Assembly: GCA_023333565.1 (NCBI GenBank) | Contig: JAJKFH010002068.1 | Coordinates: 62,001-126,000 of the forward strand | Origin: Puffinus mauretanicus | Taxonomy: Eukaryota > Chordata > Aves > Procellariiformes > Procellariidae | Direction of reading: 5' to 3' | Length of the DNA: 64,000 nt | Part shown: in pieces, positions 23,196-35,925 of the stretch | Position numbering within the stretch: the stretch's first letter is position 1 | How the letters are laid out: each line of letters opens with the position of its first letter | The notes under the pieces: model-generated | What the model was told of the DNA's origin: nothing | The model's input: the letters and a program-made list of their open reading frames with translations, nothing else | The model's database searches: none | Program-made: the position numbers and the translations under genes

Positions 23196-24859
23196 TCACC
23201 CTCCCTTTCCTGCTGGCACCCACTGCTGCACAGAGCCCCTTTGCACTTCCCAGCCAAGGGTTGTGCTGTGTTTTACAATTGGCTTATTCCCCTCAACAGT
23301 GAGCCTTCGAGAGAATCAAATTGTTTTCTGTTTGTAATACACAGGGAGAAAAAAAAACCCAAAAAAATATTGCGCAGGCATAAACAAGCACTGTATTAAG
23401 CATCCCATAATAAGACTACAAAACTAGTCTACTTTAGCAATCAAATCCAATTACATGTTAAAACACTCCGAATCAATACTCAATATACACTCAATCCATC
23501 ATTGCTTCCGACTTTATAGGGACCAGTTGCTACAAAGAAAACTTTTTTAAAAAAAATTTTTGTTACTTAAATATGTATAGATCTTTAGATTGGTAGATAA
23601 GCCTTATTTCTGTAAGGCATCTTGTAGAGACATGTATATTCAATTCCAGTAAACAAGTATAATTACCTTGAAAGACCAGTTCTAGCACATTTGAATGCAA
23701 CCCCAATAGATATTGTGGCTTTCATCTCCCTGACATGCAGAGCCTTCTGTTTAACCAGCAGTAGTCTGGGAAATCTAGGAACACGTTTCTGACTTGTTCC
23801 ACTCGGTCACAGAAGCCAGTGGTCTGGAGTGATGCAAAGAAGAACCCATTACTGCCCTTACCCTTGCAGATCTGTTAAGCAACAGTGCTAGATGAGTAAA
23901 TTTGGCTCATTCTTGCAAAATGGAAGTCCTTGGGCATACTGCCAGCTCCCAAGGCTTACCCCCTACCTTTATTCCCTCCTTGCTCAGGGAAGATTCGCTT
24001 GGTACTAAGGGACGGGTAGGGACATGGTTCCTCATTCTGGGTGTGAATGCTCTCTAGGAACAATCAGGAGGACAAGGGAAGGGTAGGAACAAATTGCAGA
24101 GCTTGGACCTGGCTGTAGCACTCTGTGGGTCACAGAAAACCCCAAATGCCTCTGTGGTAATTCCCACAAGGGAGGGAAATAAGCGGTGATTTCCTTAACT
24201 AACATTGCTGTTGTAGTTGTTGTTGCTATTAAGTAACGTTATTAATCAGACATGTTGTGAGGTCAGGGTTACCCACGGCAGAGCGGGCTGCACGTCAGTG
24301 GGGTGAGCCAGGAGGTGCTGTGCTCCGACTGTAGCACAATGACTCAGATGCTGGAATCTTCTCACGAGGAGCCCTTACAGCTACCATGACCTAAAGGAAC
24401 AGACAGCTAACAGCATCCCTCCGTACACATCCAAGCCCCAGGCCACCGAGGGACCTCTGTGCTGCTTAGCAAGCAGGAAAAGGAGACCTGCAATTGAGGC
24501 ATAGGCTACACAAGACCATGTACATGCCCAGGTCTGAGGGGTGCCAGTCTTCACCTCCCCCATGCCTTGCAGCCTCTTGGCTGGCTGTAACGCAGTGGTT
24601 CAGAAACTCGCAGGACTCCCTGGAGCAGCACTGTCATCAGGCAGTGACCCAGGGACATAGGCAGAGATGTTTGTTCTAGCAGTGTGCAGCACTGTCTGCA
24701 CATTACTGCGGCCTTCATTAGGCAGAGAAAAATGCAGGCATGTAATTCTAGCTCCATGAAAGATGCAAGAAAAAAATATTTGCCAGAGGAAAAGAAAGTG
24801 GAAAAACAAGTACATTTAGAAAATATTTTCTCTTACTAGGGTGTTTCAAACAGAATGAG

Positions 24860-25200
24860 AAGAATTAAAACCCTTAGTCAAACTGATCTTGCTAAGTCTG
24901 ATAACAGATTGAATGAGACAAGTTTAAAGCTAGCTTAACCAGTTTTAATGCATCCATACTGTGTGAATGTGTGTTAGTGAAGGCCTCTGCAGAAACAACT
25001 TTAGTGGCTTCTGTGTGATTTGTGTCAATTGACACTGCACACCATTGACATGCAGTTTGAGGTAAGCCAAACTTATTAGCTTAAGTTACTTAAAACCAAA
25101 TTTAAATTACACCCAGAATGGCCAAAGAAAGAATCTTCATCTGTTTAACTAAATCAGTTTAACAAAAAGAGCACATGCATTGATTCGAAATTGGTTTTTG
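24860..25200. repeat. Probable ancient interspersed repeat with GTTTAA motifs
   Basis: This block has recurring motifs in both orientations: AGTTTAAAGCTAGC, TTAACCAGTTTTAATGCATCC, AACTTATTAGCTTAAGTTA, TTAAAACCAAATTTAAATTA and TTTAACTAAATCAGTTTAAC. It also holds a perfect 14-base palindrome (25022-25035). It resembles an old amniote repeat with the same GTTTAACTAAAT character that I recall from reptile and bird sequences. I cannot name a family with confidence. Confidence 0.4.
25022..25035. repeat. Perfect 14-base palindrome
   Basis: GTGTCAATTGACAC is self-complementary over its full length and lies within the GTTTAA-motif block. Confidence 0.7.
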
Positions 25201-26624
25201 TTACACAAGGCTTCTTATGTAAGCAAGATCCCTGATGCTGATTGCAGTTGCATGAAGATAACGCCTACACAGAGAGCTCCTTTTTGAATCAGAGACTAAT
25301 GAGTACAATTGCCATCACTTGCTGGTTTAGTTGCACGAGAGAGAAGATATTATCACAAAAGCAGCATGATATTATCTATATCAATCATAATACCTCTCTT
25401 TATCTGTTTATTCTATTTCTTATCTCTTTATCATTGCACTTCTAAAGTCAAAGAGTCTGAAGTATGTAAAGGGAGAAGTCAAAGCAAAGATGTCGCCATA
25501 TAGTTACTTCCTCTCACAGTACCAGCCATGAGATGCTCTCCCAGTTACAGCAATCCATCCTGTCCATCCAGCCCCTGAATATCTGTACATCAATGTGGTG
25601 CTTTCCGAATGCAATGAGGCTTTGTTTCCCCTCCTGGCTTTCAGCCTCCCTTTTTCGGCATCACTTTATAGTGACCCCAAGGCAGTAATACAGGACCAAA
25701 TCTGGTCTTTACTGGGGTTGTACTGGGGCATGGTTTATGGTGGGGTCTATCCCTAATCTATATGCGTATTTGTGGCAGTTTGAACGTGAGGTGCCATACC
25801 GAGACTGTAGTTGTGACAACTTCACCCAAAGGGCCCTCCTTTGCAATCGAGGCTGCATTACATTTCAGCTGCTCTTGTGTCGGGTGAATCACATTCACAG
25901 CAGGATCCTCACGTGGCACAGGTTTTTTTTCCTCCATAAGTGGTATCACAAAAGTATACGGAAACAGAAGTCCCTTAATCTGAGGTTCCCTGTCATCAAA
26001 ACTACCATGTGAATCCTGAAGGACTTAGGAAAAAGCTGCAGTCCTTCAGCCTGCATTACTGGGGGCAGATCTGAAGGTGTTTATTCAATGTGTAGTCAGG
26101 GAAGATCCCCTGGTATGAGAGAACTGACTGAGTGATAACTGACTTGAGATCTCTGGCTTGGTTTCATGAATGGTATTTTATGCCAAATTTTTGGCAAGCA
26201 GTTTCCATAGTAACTTTGAACTGTGAGCTGCGTAAGCAGGGTACCCCAAAGGGCCAAGGTTCTGAAGCTAAACCCCCACTGATCCATCCCAACTCTCCAA
26301 ATCAGAAAAGGATTTCTAAAATTTTTTTTTTCCCAAGATAAAACTGCCCAGACTTACAGGCTGAGTTTGCAGTGGATGATATTAAACTCTGAAACACAAT
26401 CTCTCAGGCTGCTCATGGGAGCTATAGCTCATAAGTTTCATGGTGTAGCACACGGACAAGGGAAATTTTGATATTTCATAATTTGATGATTGACTTTGTT
26501 ACTGGAGTAACACTCCTGTAACACACCTTGCTTTGTAACAGTATGTACCCTGTAAGAACATCTGCAAATTTTGGAATGTTTCTAGTTGTCTAACAGATCA
26601 GTTTCTGAGTTGGAAGTTGCTTGC

Positions 26625-26647
26625 TTTCATTTTCAGTGAAAATGAAA
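26625..26647. promoter_or_regulatory. Inverted repeat of two IRF-like sites
   Basis: TTTCATTTTCA (26625-26635) and TGAAAATGAAA (26637-26647) are perfect reverse complements separated by one G. Each arm contains GAAAATGAAA, which fits the interferon-regulatory-factor element GAAANNGAAA. It may be a composite binding site, or only an AT-rich palindrome. Confidence 0.35.
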
Positions 26648-27604
26648 AGACAACAGTAGCTATTCTTCTCTGTTGTCTTTCTGCTGGCTGGGACATATGT
26701 GGCTACAGATGAAAATCATCTCTTCTGTCAGTGATAGTCTTCTGACATTTTTCTCTCTCCATGGCTCTCCTTCTGGTTGCCACGACATAAGTGCAAGGAG
26801 AAAGCTGTTCAACCTGAATGATTTTGCAGGAGAAGTTTTTGCAAAGTTTAAAACTCTGGCTGTCACATGCTAAGGGTGCGAGTCTGGACTGCTTTCCCTC
26901 AAAGCCTTCCAGAGGGCAACACCACAAGGAACCGTAGGCCCTGTCCTATTAGGATGGCCAAAAGCCACCGAGAAGGTCAAGATCAGGGTGTTGCTAGTTT
27001 TCTAGCTGCAATAAAGAATGTAAGAGGGTTGGAAGTTAGATGACAAAGCTTGCTAAAAAGAAAAAAACCAAAAGAGCAATAACCCTGTGGTGGAAGAGGG
27101 TAATTAGACCCAGAGGTAATGTGGCTGAGAGATGCTGATGCTAGCTTATCTGTGCTATTGAAATTGTCTGTGGGAGAGTCATCCATTCCTCCTTGGAGAG
27201 TGCCACATGTCTTGATAATTGTGCTTTGCTGGTTGTCTTGGCACCGTGCAGTGTCTCTGGATTCTAACCCTGGTCCTCGAAGGACTGCAGCATGGCCAAG
27301 TGAGCACATAGAATAAGAGTTCAGTGAAACATTATTTGGCATAACCTCATTCATGTGGACTCTACACAGGCTCCTGTTGAAATGTGTGTTATTGCAAAGC
27401 CAGCAAGCTTTGCATTCTAGGGATAAGTCAGAGTCCGTTGTCATTCACACTGCTGAAGCTCAGGAAGCTGGAAAGGTGCCACAGAGCCAGTTTCGTGGTG
27501 ATGGGAAACAGTGGTGTCAAGCCTTCATCTGAAGGGAACCCAGGCTCTTTGCTAGCTGGAGTGGAGAATGGGGAGTCCAGGGGCTGAGGGCTACTGCTTG
27601 CTTT

Positions 27605-27695
27605 GGCACTCGGCGATTGTGCGACTGAGGAAAGTCCTTTTTATTCATTTCAACAGCTCCTCTGTTTCATTTTCCTTAGCTTAGGGAGAGGGACA
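27605..27695 (+). mobile_element. MIR-like SINE fragment
   Basis: TTGGCACTCGGCGATTGTGC, GACTGAGGAAAGTCC and CCTCTGTTTCATTTTCCTTA follow the forward MIR order (counterparts of TGTGTGACCTTGGGCAAGTC and CCTCAGTTTCCTCATCTG). The copy is diverged. Confidence 0.4.
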
Positions 27696-28329
27696 GGATG
27701 GAAGGGTCACACTGTGTATCTGAGTGAAGAGCCTGTGAAATAATTAATGTTTGTGATGACAAAGCAGCTTCAGCACTGATTGATTAATCATTCATTTCTG
27801 GTGATCCCTTGGGTAGGAAAGTATGGCATTCCAGCACTGGGCTCCAAGGGGAGGAGGGCTAGAAAGGGGGGCAGTGTACTGCTGCCGCACGCACCAGGGA
27901 CCTCTCCCAGCCTGCGTGAGAGAAGCCATCCATTCACCTTCATTTCTTTATGCCTCCCAGAGGCAGCAAGGCAATGCAGACTCCTGGGGTCAGGCTGGGT
28001 TTTTTTGGTCTCGGTGGCATCATCAAGGCTGCTCTCCAGTCTGGTCAGGGAGAAGGGATGCAACAGCGTAGTGGAGAATCCTTTGCCTGGAGGAGCTTGG
28101 ACTGCGTGTCTGGCAGCTTTCTCTGGCTGGCCTCTCCTGTGCCAGACATCCCGAGATGGGAGCTTGTTGCACGTTACTGATGATATCAGTGACACAGCCT
28201 CTGAATCTGGGTGCTTTTGCAAAGTTTTGCACCGTCAGTAGGGCAGCTGAGCTTTGACCTATAATCACTGGATAAGGAATAAAGCACTGTCTCATCTGCT
28301 AATGCACAGATCAGGGCATTGTAAATTCC

Positions 28330-28430
28330 ACTACAACTCCTGAGTTAGTTAAATACATGCTGGGGGATCTTGCAAGTCCCTTTCTCCAGTTGAACGGTAT
28401 TTTCCGATTTGTAGGGCACATATCCTGGGG
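28330..28430 (+). mobile_element. Possible MIR-like fragment
   Basis: GGGATCTTGCAAGTCCCTTT is followed by CTCCAGTTGAACGGTATTTT and CCGATTTGTAGGGCACAT, similar in layout to GGGCAAGTCACTT...CCTCAGTTT...CCATCTGTAAAATG. This is a weak match. Confidence 0.3.
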
Positions 28431-30898
28431 TTACTAACACATGTACAGGGAGTTGAGAGACCCTATTCAAGTCATGTAGTGGATATAAGGAGCCCAAAGA
28501 CTTTCAGTTTGGTATTAGGGCTTAACAGGGTAACAGATGAACCCAGGATGGAAAGTGTGTGTGCTGGATTATTTGAGGTTAGGAACAGCATGAAGGCTGA
28601 GACCTGTAATCAGAGCTCCAAGAGTGACTTTGGGTCTGGATGCAGCTGTCTCTAGGCTGTGTCCGTACTGTCACGCATAGTTTGTCAGGGCAAACACGCA
28701 TGCCTAGCCCCTGTTCAGATACATGGGGCTGGTGAGAGAGCCGGTTTCCCAACCACCGAGCAGTTTCCTGTAGCCATTGCAAAATAAGTTTATGTTAATT
28801 CCTGCACTTAAAAGCTATCTGAAACTGCTAACCCCATAAAGCCTCGACTCTCAGCGTCCTAAACTGCTCTGTTCTCAAGGGGCAGTGGAAGAGCAGGAAT
28901 GGGAGGGAGGGATGAAAATCAAGCACAAGAGCTTTGGAATCCCAAGCTTTTCTGAAATGGCGACGGTCCCTTTAAAACCTGGTTTCATAACACTATGAAA
29001 TTTCAACCACAATATTAATTTTTTTGCAGCAGGAAGGCCAGTGGAACCATTAGTATTTCTGGCTTCCTAAGCACTGGCTTTGCTTAAAAAAACAGGCTAC
29101 TGCTAGCTTTGTAAGTTCAGTTATCTGGGGTAAAGAAAAGAGCCCTAGAAACAGACCTGGAATCCAAGTTTGGTTGAATTTTGGGTACAGGACAGAATGC
29201 TTCCCTGGAGCCAAGAGTGCTTGCTTGCTTGTTTGCTTACAGTTCTCCTCTACATCAGGGCTGTATTCTGATTTCAGGCATTTACAGTCATTCCTGACTG
29301 CTATTTCCCAAGTGTTTGTTACACACACAGATTGTTAGCTCTCCCCATAATTAATGTGGTTCCTGTCTAATGTAAAGCTTGCTTTAAAGGAAGGGTGGAG
29401 GAAAGGAAGTGGAAAAAAAGAAAGTAGATTGGACTCTGTGCTAACATGATGCCATGCTAACTTTTCCTGTGGGGAAAGGAAGGGGAACCAAGTGCAGAAT
29501 TTGTTCCCTCTTTGAGCAGCAATTGCAGACTTGGAGGGAGAAGCAGGCATCATGGCCAGTATGGAAGGTTGAGATTTTTACCTGCCAGTAGCTTTCTAAT
29601 TGCTGCTTTATCTTCTCTGAGGCACTGCAGAGCCTGCTCCGTTAAGATCTTGGAATGGGCAAAACAAGGAATTTAAGCTGCAGAATTCCCTGCATGGAGT
29701 ATGTTGGAGCACTAGGGAGCTGTATGCCGCAGTCCTGGGCCAAGGGGATGGATTCCATGGCCTAACTGCAGCCTGAGGGAGATGGGTGTATCTTCCAGGC
29801 TGCGTGGAGGTGAAGTGTGTCTCTACTCCCCAGTACACAGCAGCTAGAATGTAAGCTGCCAGCCTTCCCCTCTGTAGGACCCCATAGGGTAGCGAGCAGA
29901 ACTAGGATAACGAACAATTATTCCTGCGGACTGCAAGGAGGGTGGAGGCTGATTTCCTGCAACTCCACTGCATCCATGCCTAGCTGCAGCCAGACTGGCC
30001 CTCAGCCCAGAAGGAGCTGCCCACAACTGCAGTCACAACACCCATCGTGGCTGGCCATGTACCAACAAGGGAAAAGCATCATGCTTAATGTTCTGCCCAT
30101 TGTTGTCTGAGCTGCTAGAAGAAAGGGAAAAGTGTTTCTACTTCTATTGCAACACATTAGAAAAGAGGACAGGGTATGCTGGAGACTCTATTCCTCTAGA
30201 AGGCTTAGAGAAGAGTCTTTATGTGTTTCCTCCCGCACATGCTTGGTGGTGAGGAAACTGGCTTTGCCACCAGTCCCGTGCATATGAACAGAGCCTAGGC
30301 ATGCATGTATCTGCCCTGACAAACTAGGTGAGACAACACCAACACAGGTCAAAGAAGTAGCAAGTAAGCCACACGTTGCTGCAGGAGCTGATTACTCCTC
30401 TGAGCCTCTGCTCCCAAAAGAAGAAGATGAGGCAAGATAATTGCCCCTACACAAACCTCTTGGCAAAATGTTCCATTCTTTTCACTTGGTGGGGTACCTG
30501 TTTTGGCTTACTGGAGAGGGCTTGTTTTAAAGCAGTGCATCTACAGATCTTTTTATTTTTGCATGTTGCTGCCTCCTCTGGCCTCTCATTTGGTAAAGAA
30601 GGGAATTCAGTTCAGAGACTTTGATTTATAGGAAGGAAGAAAGGACCAGAAAAAAATAATAGAAAGGTTGTATGTGTTCTTAACAGCCCATACCAATGCA
30701 CTGAATACCAGATTAACCAAATGCAGTGTGGTACATTTACAGCAGAGTGTGCCCACACACACGTTACATTCTTGTCTTTCTTCACCTTATCTGCAGGAGA
30801 AGTTTACTTTGCTTATGTGCCAGGTCTCTTCTTGAGGGAGGTGGAGAACATTCTGTTGCTCTGATATAGTTAACCATCACTCAATTCACTGTGGAATA

Positions 30899-30910
30899 AC
30901 ACACACACAC
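30899..30910. repeat. Short (AC)n microsatellite
   Basis: Six AC units, followed by ATACATGG. Confidence 0.8.
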
Positions 30911-31513
30911 ATACATGGTCTCTGAGAGGAATTGTTCTAGTACAGAACTTCTACTGGATATAGCGAGGGAATGGCTAAAAAGCAAAGCAGTATATTCATT
31001 ACAGTGGATTAAAGGGATGATGTCAGAACTCATGGGTGGCACATCCCAGAGTGAAGTGCTCATTCATTCCTTAAATAAGCATAAAGTGGCACAGTCTAAA
31101 CAGATTATATAATATCAGAGAGTGAGATAATCCGTTCTCTGCATACCCAGTCTGCTTCATCACACTTCAGCAGGGCTTAATAATTTCCATACTCTTTATT
31201 AAATGCTACTGCTAATAGAAACAGCACGTGTGAACATGTGTGTAAATGCATATATGCACGTGCAGTGTTTCCAAGGGTTCGATACATCTGCCTGTTGATA
31301 AGATAAGAGGATATTTTATGGGAATAAAATTTAGCTGTATGGCCTGCATGTACATGCATTCAGGTGCACAGAGATACAGACATACAGCTTGTAGTCCTTT
31401 CTCAGCATCCAAGTAGTTGTGCGAGTCTTTATTTAACGGTACATAGAAGAGACTGACGTGTGGTTTGATCTGCTAATTTTCTGGCCATCGGGCTGAAAAT
31501 AGAGTATACTACA

Positions 31514-31542
31514 TGTATAGATTTTACTTGTATAGATTTTAC
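31514..31542. repeat. Tandem duplication of a 15-base unit
   Basis: TGTATAGATTTTAC occurs at 31514-31527 and 31529-31542 with one T between. It is a small local duplication in AT-rich intron sequence. Confidence 0.7.
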
Positions 31543-32005
31543 AGACGTGGTCTGCATATATTGCTACAGTGAAGTATCTCCATGGTCATAGGGAGCAGCT
31601 AAAGGAGATTTATCTGTACTCCTACGACAAAGAAAAGTTAGATTATGCAAGTATACACACTTGTGGCTTGCTTTGAGGCCATTTTATGCCCATGCACTTG
31701 ATAAGAATACCAGCTTAAACATCAGCATTGTCCTGCTACATTTGCAATGTTGGGGTAATGCAGAAATCTCCGTGACTATTTTGAAGAACTGCTATTTAAT
31801 CATGTCAGTTTTCCTGCTCCATTCTAGCTCAGTGAAACAATGCTGTTTCCCACAGCTCAGTTTCTTTTCAGAATATCACCCCTTTGTTCTCTCTGATAAA
31901 CCCAGTTTTTGGCAGGAAGTACGGATTTGTCCCCGCACCATGACCTCGCCCCAGGATGTAGGAAACGGCCACTGTGATAGCACTGACATAGCAGGAGGCC
32001 CCTTT

Positions 32006-32080
32006 CCCTTCCCTTCCCTTCCCTTCCCTTCCCTTCCCTTCCCTTCCCTTCCCTTCCCTTCCCTTCCCTTCCCTTCCCTT
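32006..32080 (+). repeat. (CCCTT)15 pentanucleotide repeat
   Basis: Fifteen perfect CCCTT units give an unbroken 75-base pyrimidine strand, so the opposite strand is (AAGGG)15. It lies on the sense strand of ACAP3 intron 1. The frames across it encode repeating Pro-Phe-Pro-Ser-Leu on one strand and Gly-Lys-Gly-Arg-Glu on the other, and are not genes. Confidence 0.97.
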
Positions 32081-32210
32081 CCCCACACTTCCCTTCCCCA
32101 CACTTCCCCACCCTTCCCCACACTTCCCCACACTTCCCCACACTTCCCCACACTTCCCCACACTTCCCCACACTTCCCCACCCCACACTTCCCACACGCT
32201 TCTCTTCCCA
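32081..32210 (+). repeat. Decamer tandem repeat CACTTCCCCA with transition zone
   Basis: This directly continues the pentanucleotide block. After a mixed transition at 32081-32100, the unit CACTTCCCCA occurs at 32101-32110 and six times at 32121-32180. The variant CCCTTCCCCA at 32111-32120 links the two arrays. A decayed edge reading CCCCACACTTCCCACACG follows to about 32210. The decamer probably arose from two mutated pentamers. Confidence 0.95.
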
Positions 32211-35200
32211 CACGTATCCCGGCTTTTCTTGCTTGCACCATCTGGAGGCTGGCACTTCAGATGGTGCTCTCAGATTTGCAGAGAACAGCCTACCTGAAGG
32301 TTGGAGGAAGAGAAGGCAGCAAGCTGACGTTTGTAGAAAGATGCCTGCCTTAAGTGTTCAAAGAGTGTAATAAAACCAGTTCTGCCAGATTGAGTTTAGG
32401 AGTTTGGAATAACACAAGCTCTTGATGTACCACTGACTCATCTGAATTCAGAGATAATGCATAAAACTATGGGACAATGCCAAACTAGTAAACAGGACTG
32501 AGACACTGGAAAACTCCAAGCTGATATATATGTTGATGGGATGGGAAAAGGCTTCTCTCAGAAGTCAAAATGCTATAGCTTCTAGCCTCATGGACTTTAA
32601 TCTTTGCTTGTATTCACCACAATTATTAATAGTTTAGTACTCTATACCTTTCTTTTACCTGCAGTTCTGAACTGTGTGGGTTGAGATGAGATGTGCGAGA
32701 TGCCAAGAAATCAAGAAGAAGTGGAGGTTTCTAGCTACATTTTCAGTATGGAGGATGAATATCTGTGAATCCTACAGGGCTGAACCCTGTTGTTCTGACC
32801 CTTGACTTTGTGCTTCAATTCTTTTTCTGCTGCTGAGGCCCAGTTACTACAATGCCAACTTTGTTCTCCCTTGCCTGGGCCACATCATTCAGTACAGAGG
32901 ACGCATTAATTTTTACTCCAAGCAGCACTGGTCCCTGTTTCCTGTCCAATGATTCCATCTACCCACAACGTTTTGGCTTTTTGTGTGAGCTTGGGAATTT
33001 CGTCCTTGTATGTGAGCCTAACCATCCTATCTCCAGAGCAGGGTCTGAGACAACATCGGGAATGCAGCAGGACATTAAGGTTCATCCTGCAAGGATGATT
33101 TACTAGCTCAAAGGGATGTGACAGTCCATCATATGGCCACAGAGAGCAGATAAGCAATCTGTAGCTGGTAAAAGTCCTGCTATTTGCACTCAAAAGAATG
33201 TTCTTTTCTAAAGCTTGATGACTGAGACACTAATCCTTTACATGAGCATTAATTCCCCAACCCCAGCCACATCACAACAGTTCTGTTCCCTCTGGAGAGG
33301 CGTAAGAGGAAGTCAGAGCTAGGAAAATGGGACCATACCCAACCCTTGAGAGTAATAAATAAAAGCAAGGGATGAGCAGTGTCTAGGACACTTATTCATA
33401 TTTCCCCCAGCAAGCTTCCATGCAGCACCAGCTGAAGTAGCACAGCCATAAACTCTCATCCCTTTAGGAAAGGGTTGTGTTACTTGCTGGTATCAATACT
33501 CTACAGGAAAAAAACAATTGTTTTGTGGCACTGGGACACAGCAAAAAACATTTGGCACCTCCGCGAGGGTGCAAGCAACACCCAACTCTCCCAGGGCAAA
33601 GGAAGGGGCAAGGACCCTCCCTTATTGCCCCCAGGTCAGTCAACACTTTCAGCACTTCTGCTGCCAGAGAGAGCAAGACCTTTGGCAGGACACAACACAG
33701 GAAAAGCCTTTCAGACAGAGACAAAGGGAGCATAGAGGTTGGGGAGCTCCAGTTCTGAGCCAAGGCCCAGGGGAGGGAGAGAAAAAAAGAAACAAGGAGC
33801 ATTTAGTGCTGAAAGAGATCCCTGCTGGGGGAGGGTGGATTGAGCTAAACTATGGACTAGGGGAAGTCTCAACAAAGCCTGCTGGAACTTGTCCAGCCCT
33901 GTTGGTAGACGGATGCTGCTGAGTTCACTTGGGGAGAAGACAGAACTGTTTGATAGAAGTTTTTTGATAAATCCATTTTGCTTGTAAAAGAAAGCAAACA
34001 AATGTCATCTGAGGAGTCGCATGCCCATATAATATTTCTTTGTTCAGCCCAGAAAAGAATATTCTTGTATTCAGTCTTTGCTGTGCAGCTTCCATATTGC
34101 CACTGCAAAAGCTCAATCCGTGTGACCAAGGAAGGGAGATGCTTTCTGATGAGCAGACAAGCAATCTCTGCTCTAAAGTTGCTTAGCAAGCTGGATCAAA
34201 GTGTGTAGGAAAGAAAAAGTATCACTCACGGGAAAGTGCAAATGACCCACCTGATGAAGTCTTGAGGGTGGAAAATGTGTGGTCATTAGCATGCCTGTTT
34301 CTGGGCATGTGTGTCACTGGAGTCCTGTTTGTGGAACTTGTCAGATGGATGAACTAGCTCGAGAGGGTCAAATGAGGCAAGTTACCTCTCTCCGTGGGAG
34401 ACACAGCAGGCCCAGGACAGCACAGAGCAAGAGCCAGAAATCTGGTTCAGGAGAAGTCATCTTCTGCCTGCACAGTGCAGTTGGACTGACAGGAATGTTG
34501 TGGTGTCTGCTGCCTCACCTAGGTTGCTCATGATGAGTCTCTGGATGATACTTTCTTCTCCAGAACTCTAAGCCCTCTCTTGCATCCTTCTTCTAAGTGA
34601 CATTCCAGGAACTGAACTGCACAGTGTGACACTCAGAGGGGCCTGGAGAATACTGACCTGCAGGAGTGCGGTTGTCCATGCAGGTTTCAGATGCAGAGAA
34701 CTGTATCTCTTCCTGGACTTTTCTCAAAGCGTATTAGAGATGTGGTACTAAAATCTATTGCACGTTGAACCAGAGAGGTTGAATCTGGCAGCTGTGTCAT
34801 TCTTCTGCAAAACAGATATTCAGAATGGAAGGGAAGGTAGAGATCCATTCAGTCTGATAACCAGAAAAATTACTAGCTATCAGCAGAAATAGTGCTATGC
34901 TCTGATGAGCTAAAGATGGAAGTTGCTATATGAAGTTACCAGATGATCTTTGTCAGTTGCTCTGCCAATTCATCAGCATTAGTACACATGGCTGGCCCGT
35001 GAAATGGTCTGCATGGAGAATCCATCACTTTGAGGTGCTCAGCTCAGCATTTTAGCTGAGAAATGACTTTCAGTGAACTGAAGGGGTCAAGAACAACATT
35101 GAACAAGAAATGGGTAGTCCTGACTGCTTTGTCAAGCGGAGAACCCCCTTTGCCCTTAGGATGGTGCCTTTTTAAAGTCAACTGTCTGATTTACTGTCAG

Positions 35201-35814
35201 TCAGACTGTAGAGTCCCCGAGAGGTTGTTGTTCCTTACTGGTTTTACCATAGTTTGCACGGACATCTGTATGCTGCTGATCTGAAACCACCAAAAGGGCT
35301 GTGTAGAGAAGAGACGCTACCCTAGGGAAGCAGTCTAGTTCAATACTATTTCCTGATCTGATCTGCCTATCCTCACCAAGTCAGTTTTCTAATGGGATTT
35401 TCCCTTCCACACACACACTGAAATAGCAGTATTGGAAGATTAACAGTACCATGACATTATTGGGCTGCTTCCCTTTTCTCTCAAGATTTGAGAAGCTGCT
35501 CAAGTACTATGGGCAGAAGTAGGAAATAGCTTGCTGCAACTTCTGTCAGAATTTCCCCCGTAGGCTGCAATGATGAGTGGTGAAAAGTAAACTGCTTGCT
35601 TTATAGCATTTCCTCTCTGCTTTATGTTTGCATTATGATCTGGAGATCAATCAAGGTTGGACGGTGAGAGATCCAGATGCTCAAGGTGCTATTGTCTCCT
35701 TGAACATTTGGCTGTGAGTTACAAAAGAGAAGCTGGAGGGAAACCTGTTATCATGAGATACATTACATAAGGAGTGCATTAAAAGAGCTAAGGAAGGATT
35801 TAATCTTTAAGCCA

Positions 35815-35925
35815 TTAAATCCTAGAGTAATTTAGGTTGGAAGAGACCTCTGGAGGTCATCTAATCCAATGCCTTTCTCAAAGCAGGTCCAACCAGATCA
35901 GGTTGCTTAGTGCCTTGATTCCACA
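35815..35925 (-). mobile_element. CR1 LINE 3' fragment, 5'-truncated
   Basis: The stretch reading TTTAGGTTGGAAGAGACCTC, then TGGAGGTCATCTAATCCAAT, CTCAAAGCAGGTCCAACCAG and ATCAGGTTGCTTAGTGCCTT follows the reverse complement of the CR1 3' region typical of birds and other sauropsids (GGTTGGAAGGGACCTCTGGAGGTCAT type). Only about 110 bases remain, as expected for a truncated CR1 insertion. It is the clearest lineage marker in the window. Confidence 0.75.

Larger units (their letters stand above)
20931..31999 (+). other. ACAP3: ACAP3 intron 1, proximal part
   Basis: This part starts with the GTAAGC donor inside the CpG island. It contains a full palindromic CRE at 22437-22444, MIR-like fragments (23085-23195, 27605-27695, 28330-28430), a region of repeated GTTTAA-type motifs at 24860-25200, an IRF-like inverted repeat at 26625-26647, and a short (AC)n at 30899-30910. 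No second exon of ACAP3 and no nested gene was recognised. Confidence 0.6.

Noticed and set aside
31857..32353. Open frames of 109-230 codons on both strands across the (CCCTT)n block
   Set aside because: They are produced by the tandem repeat, which has no stop codon in several frames. The peptides are simple repeats.
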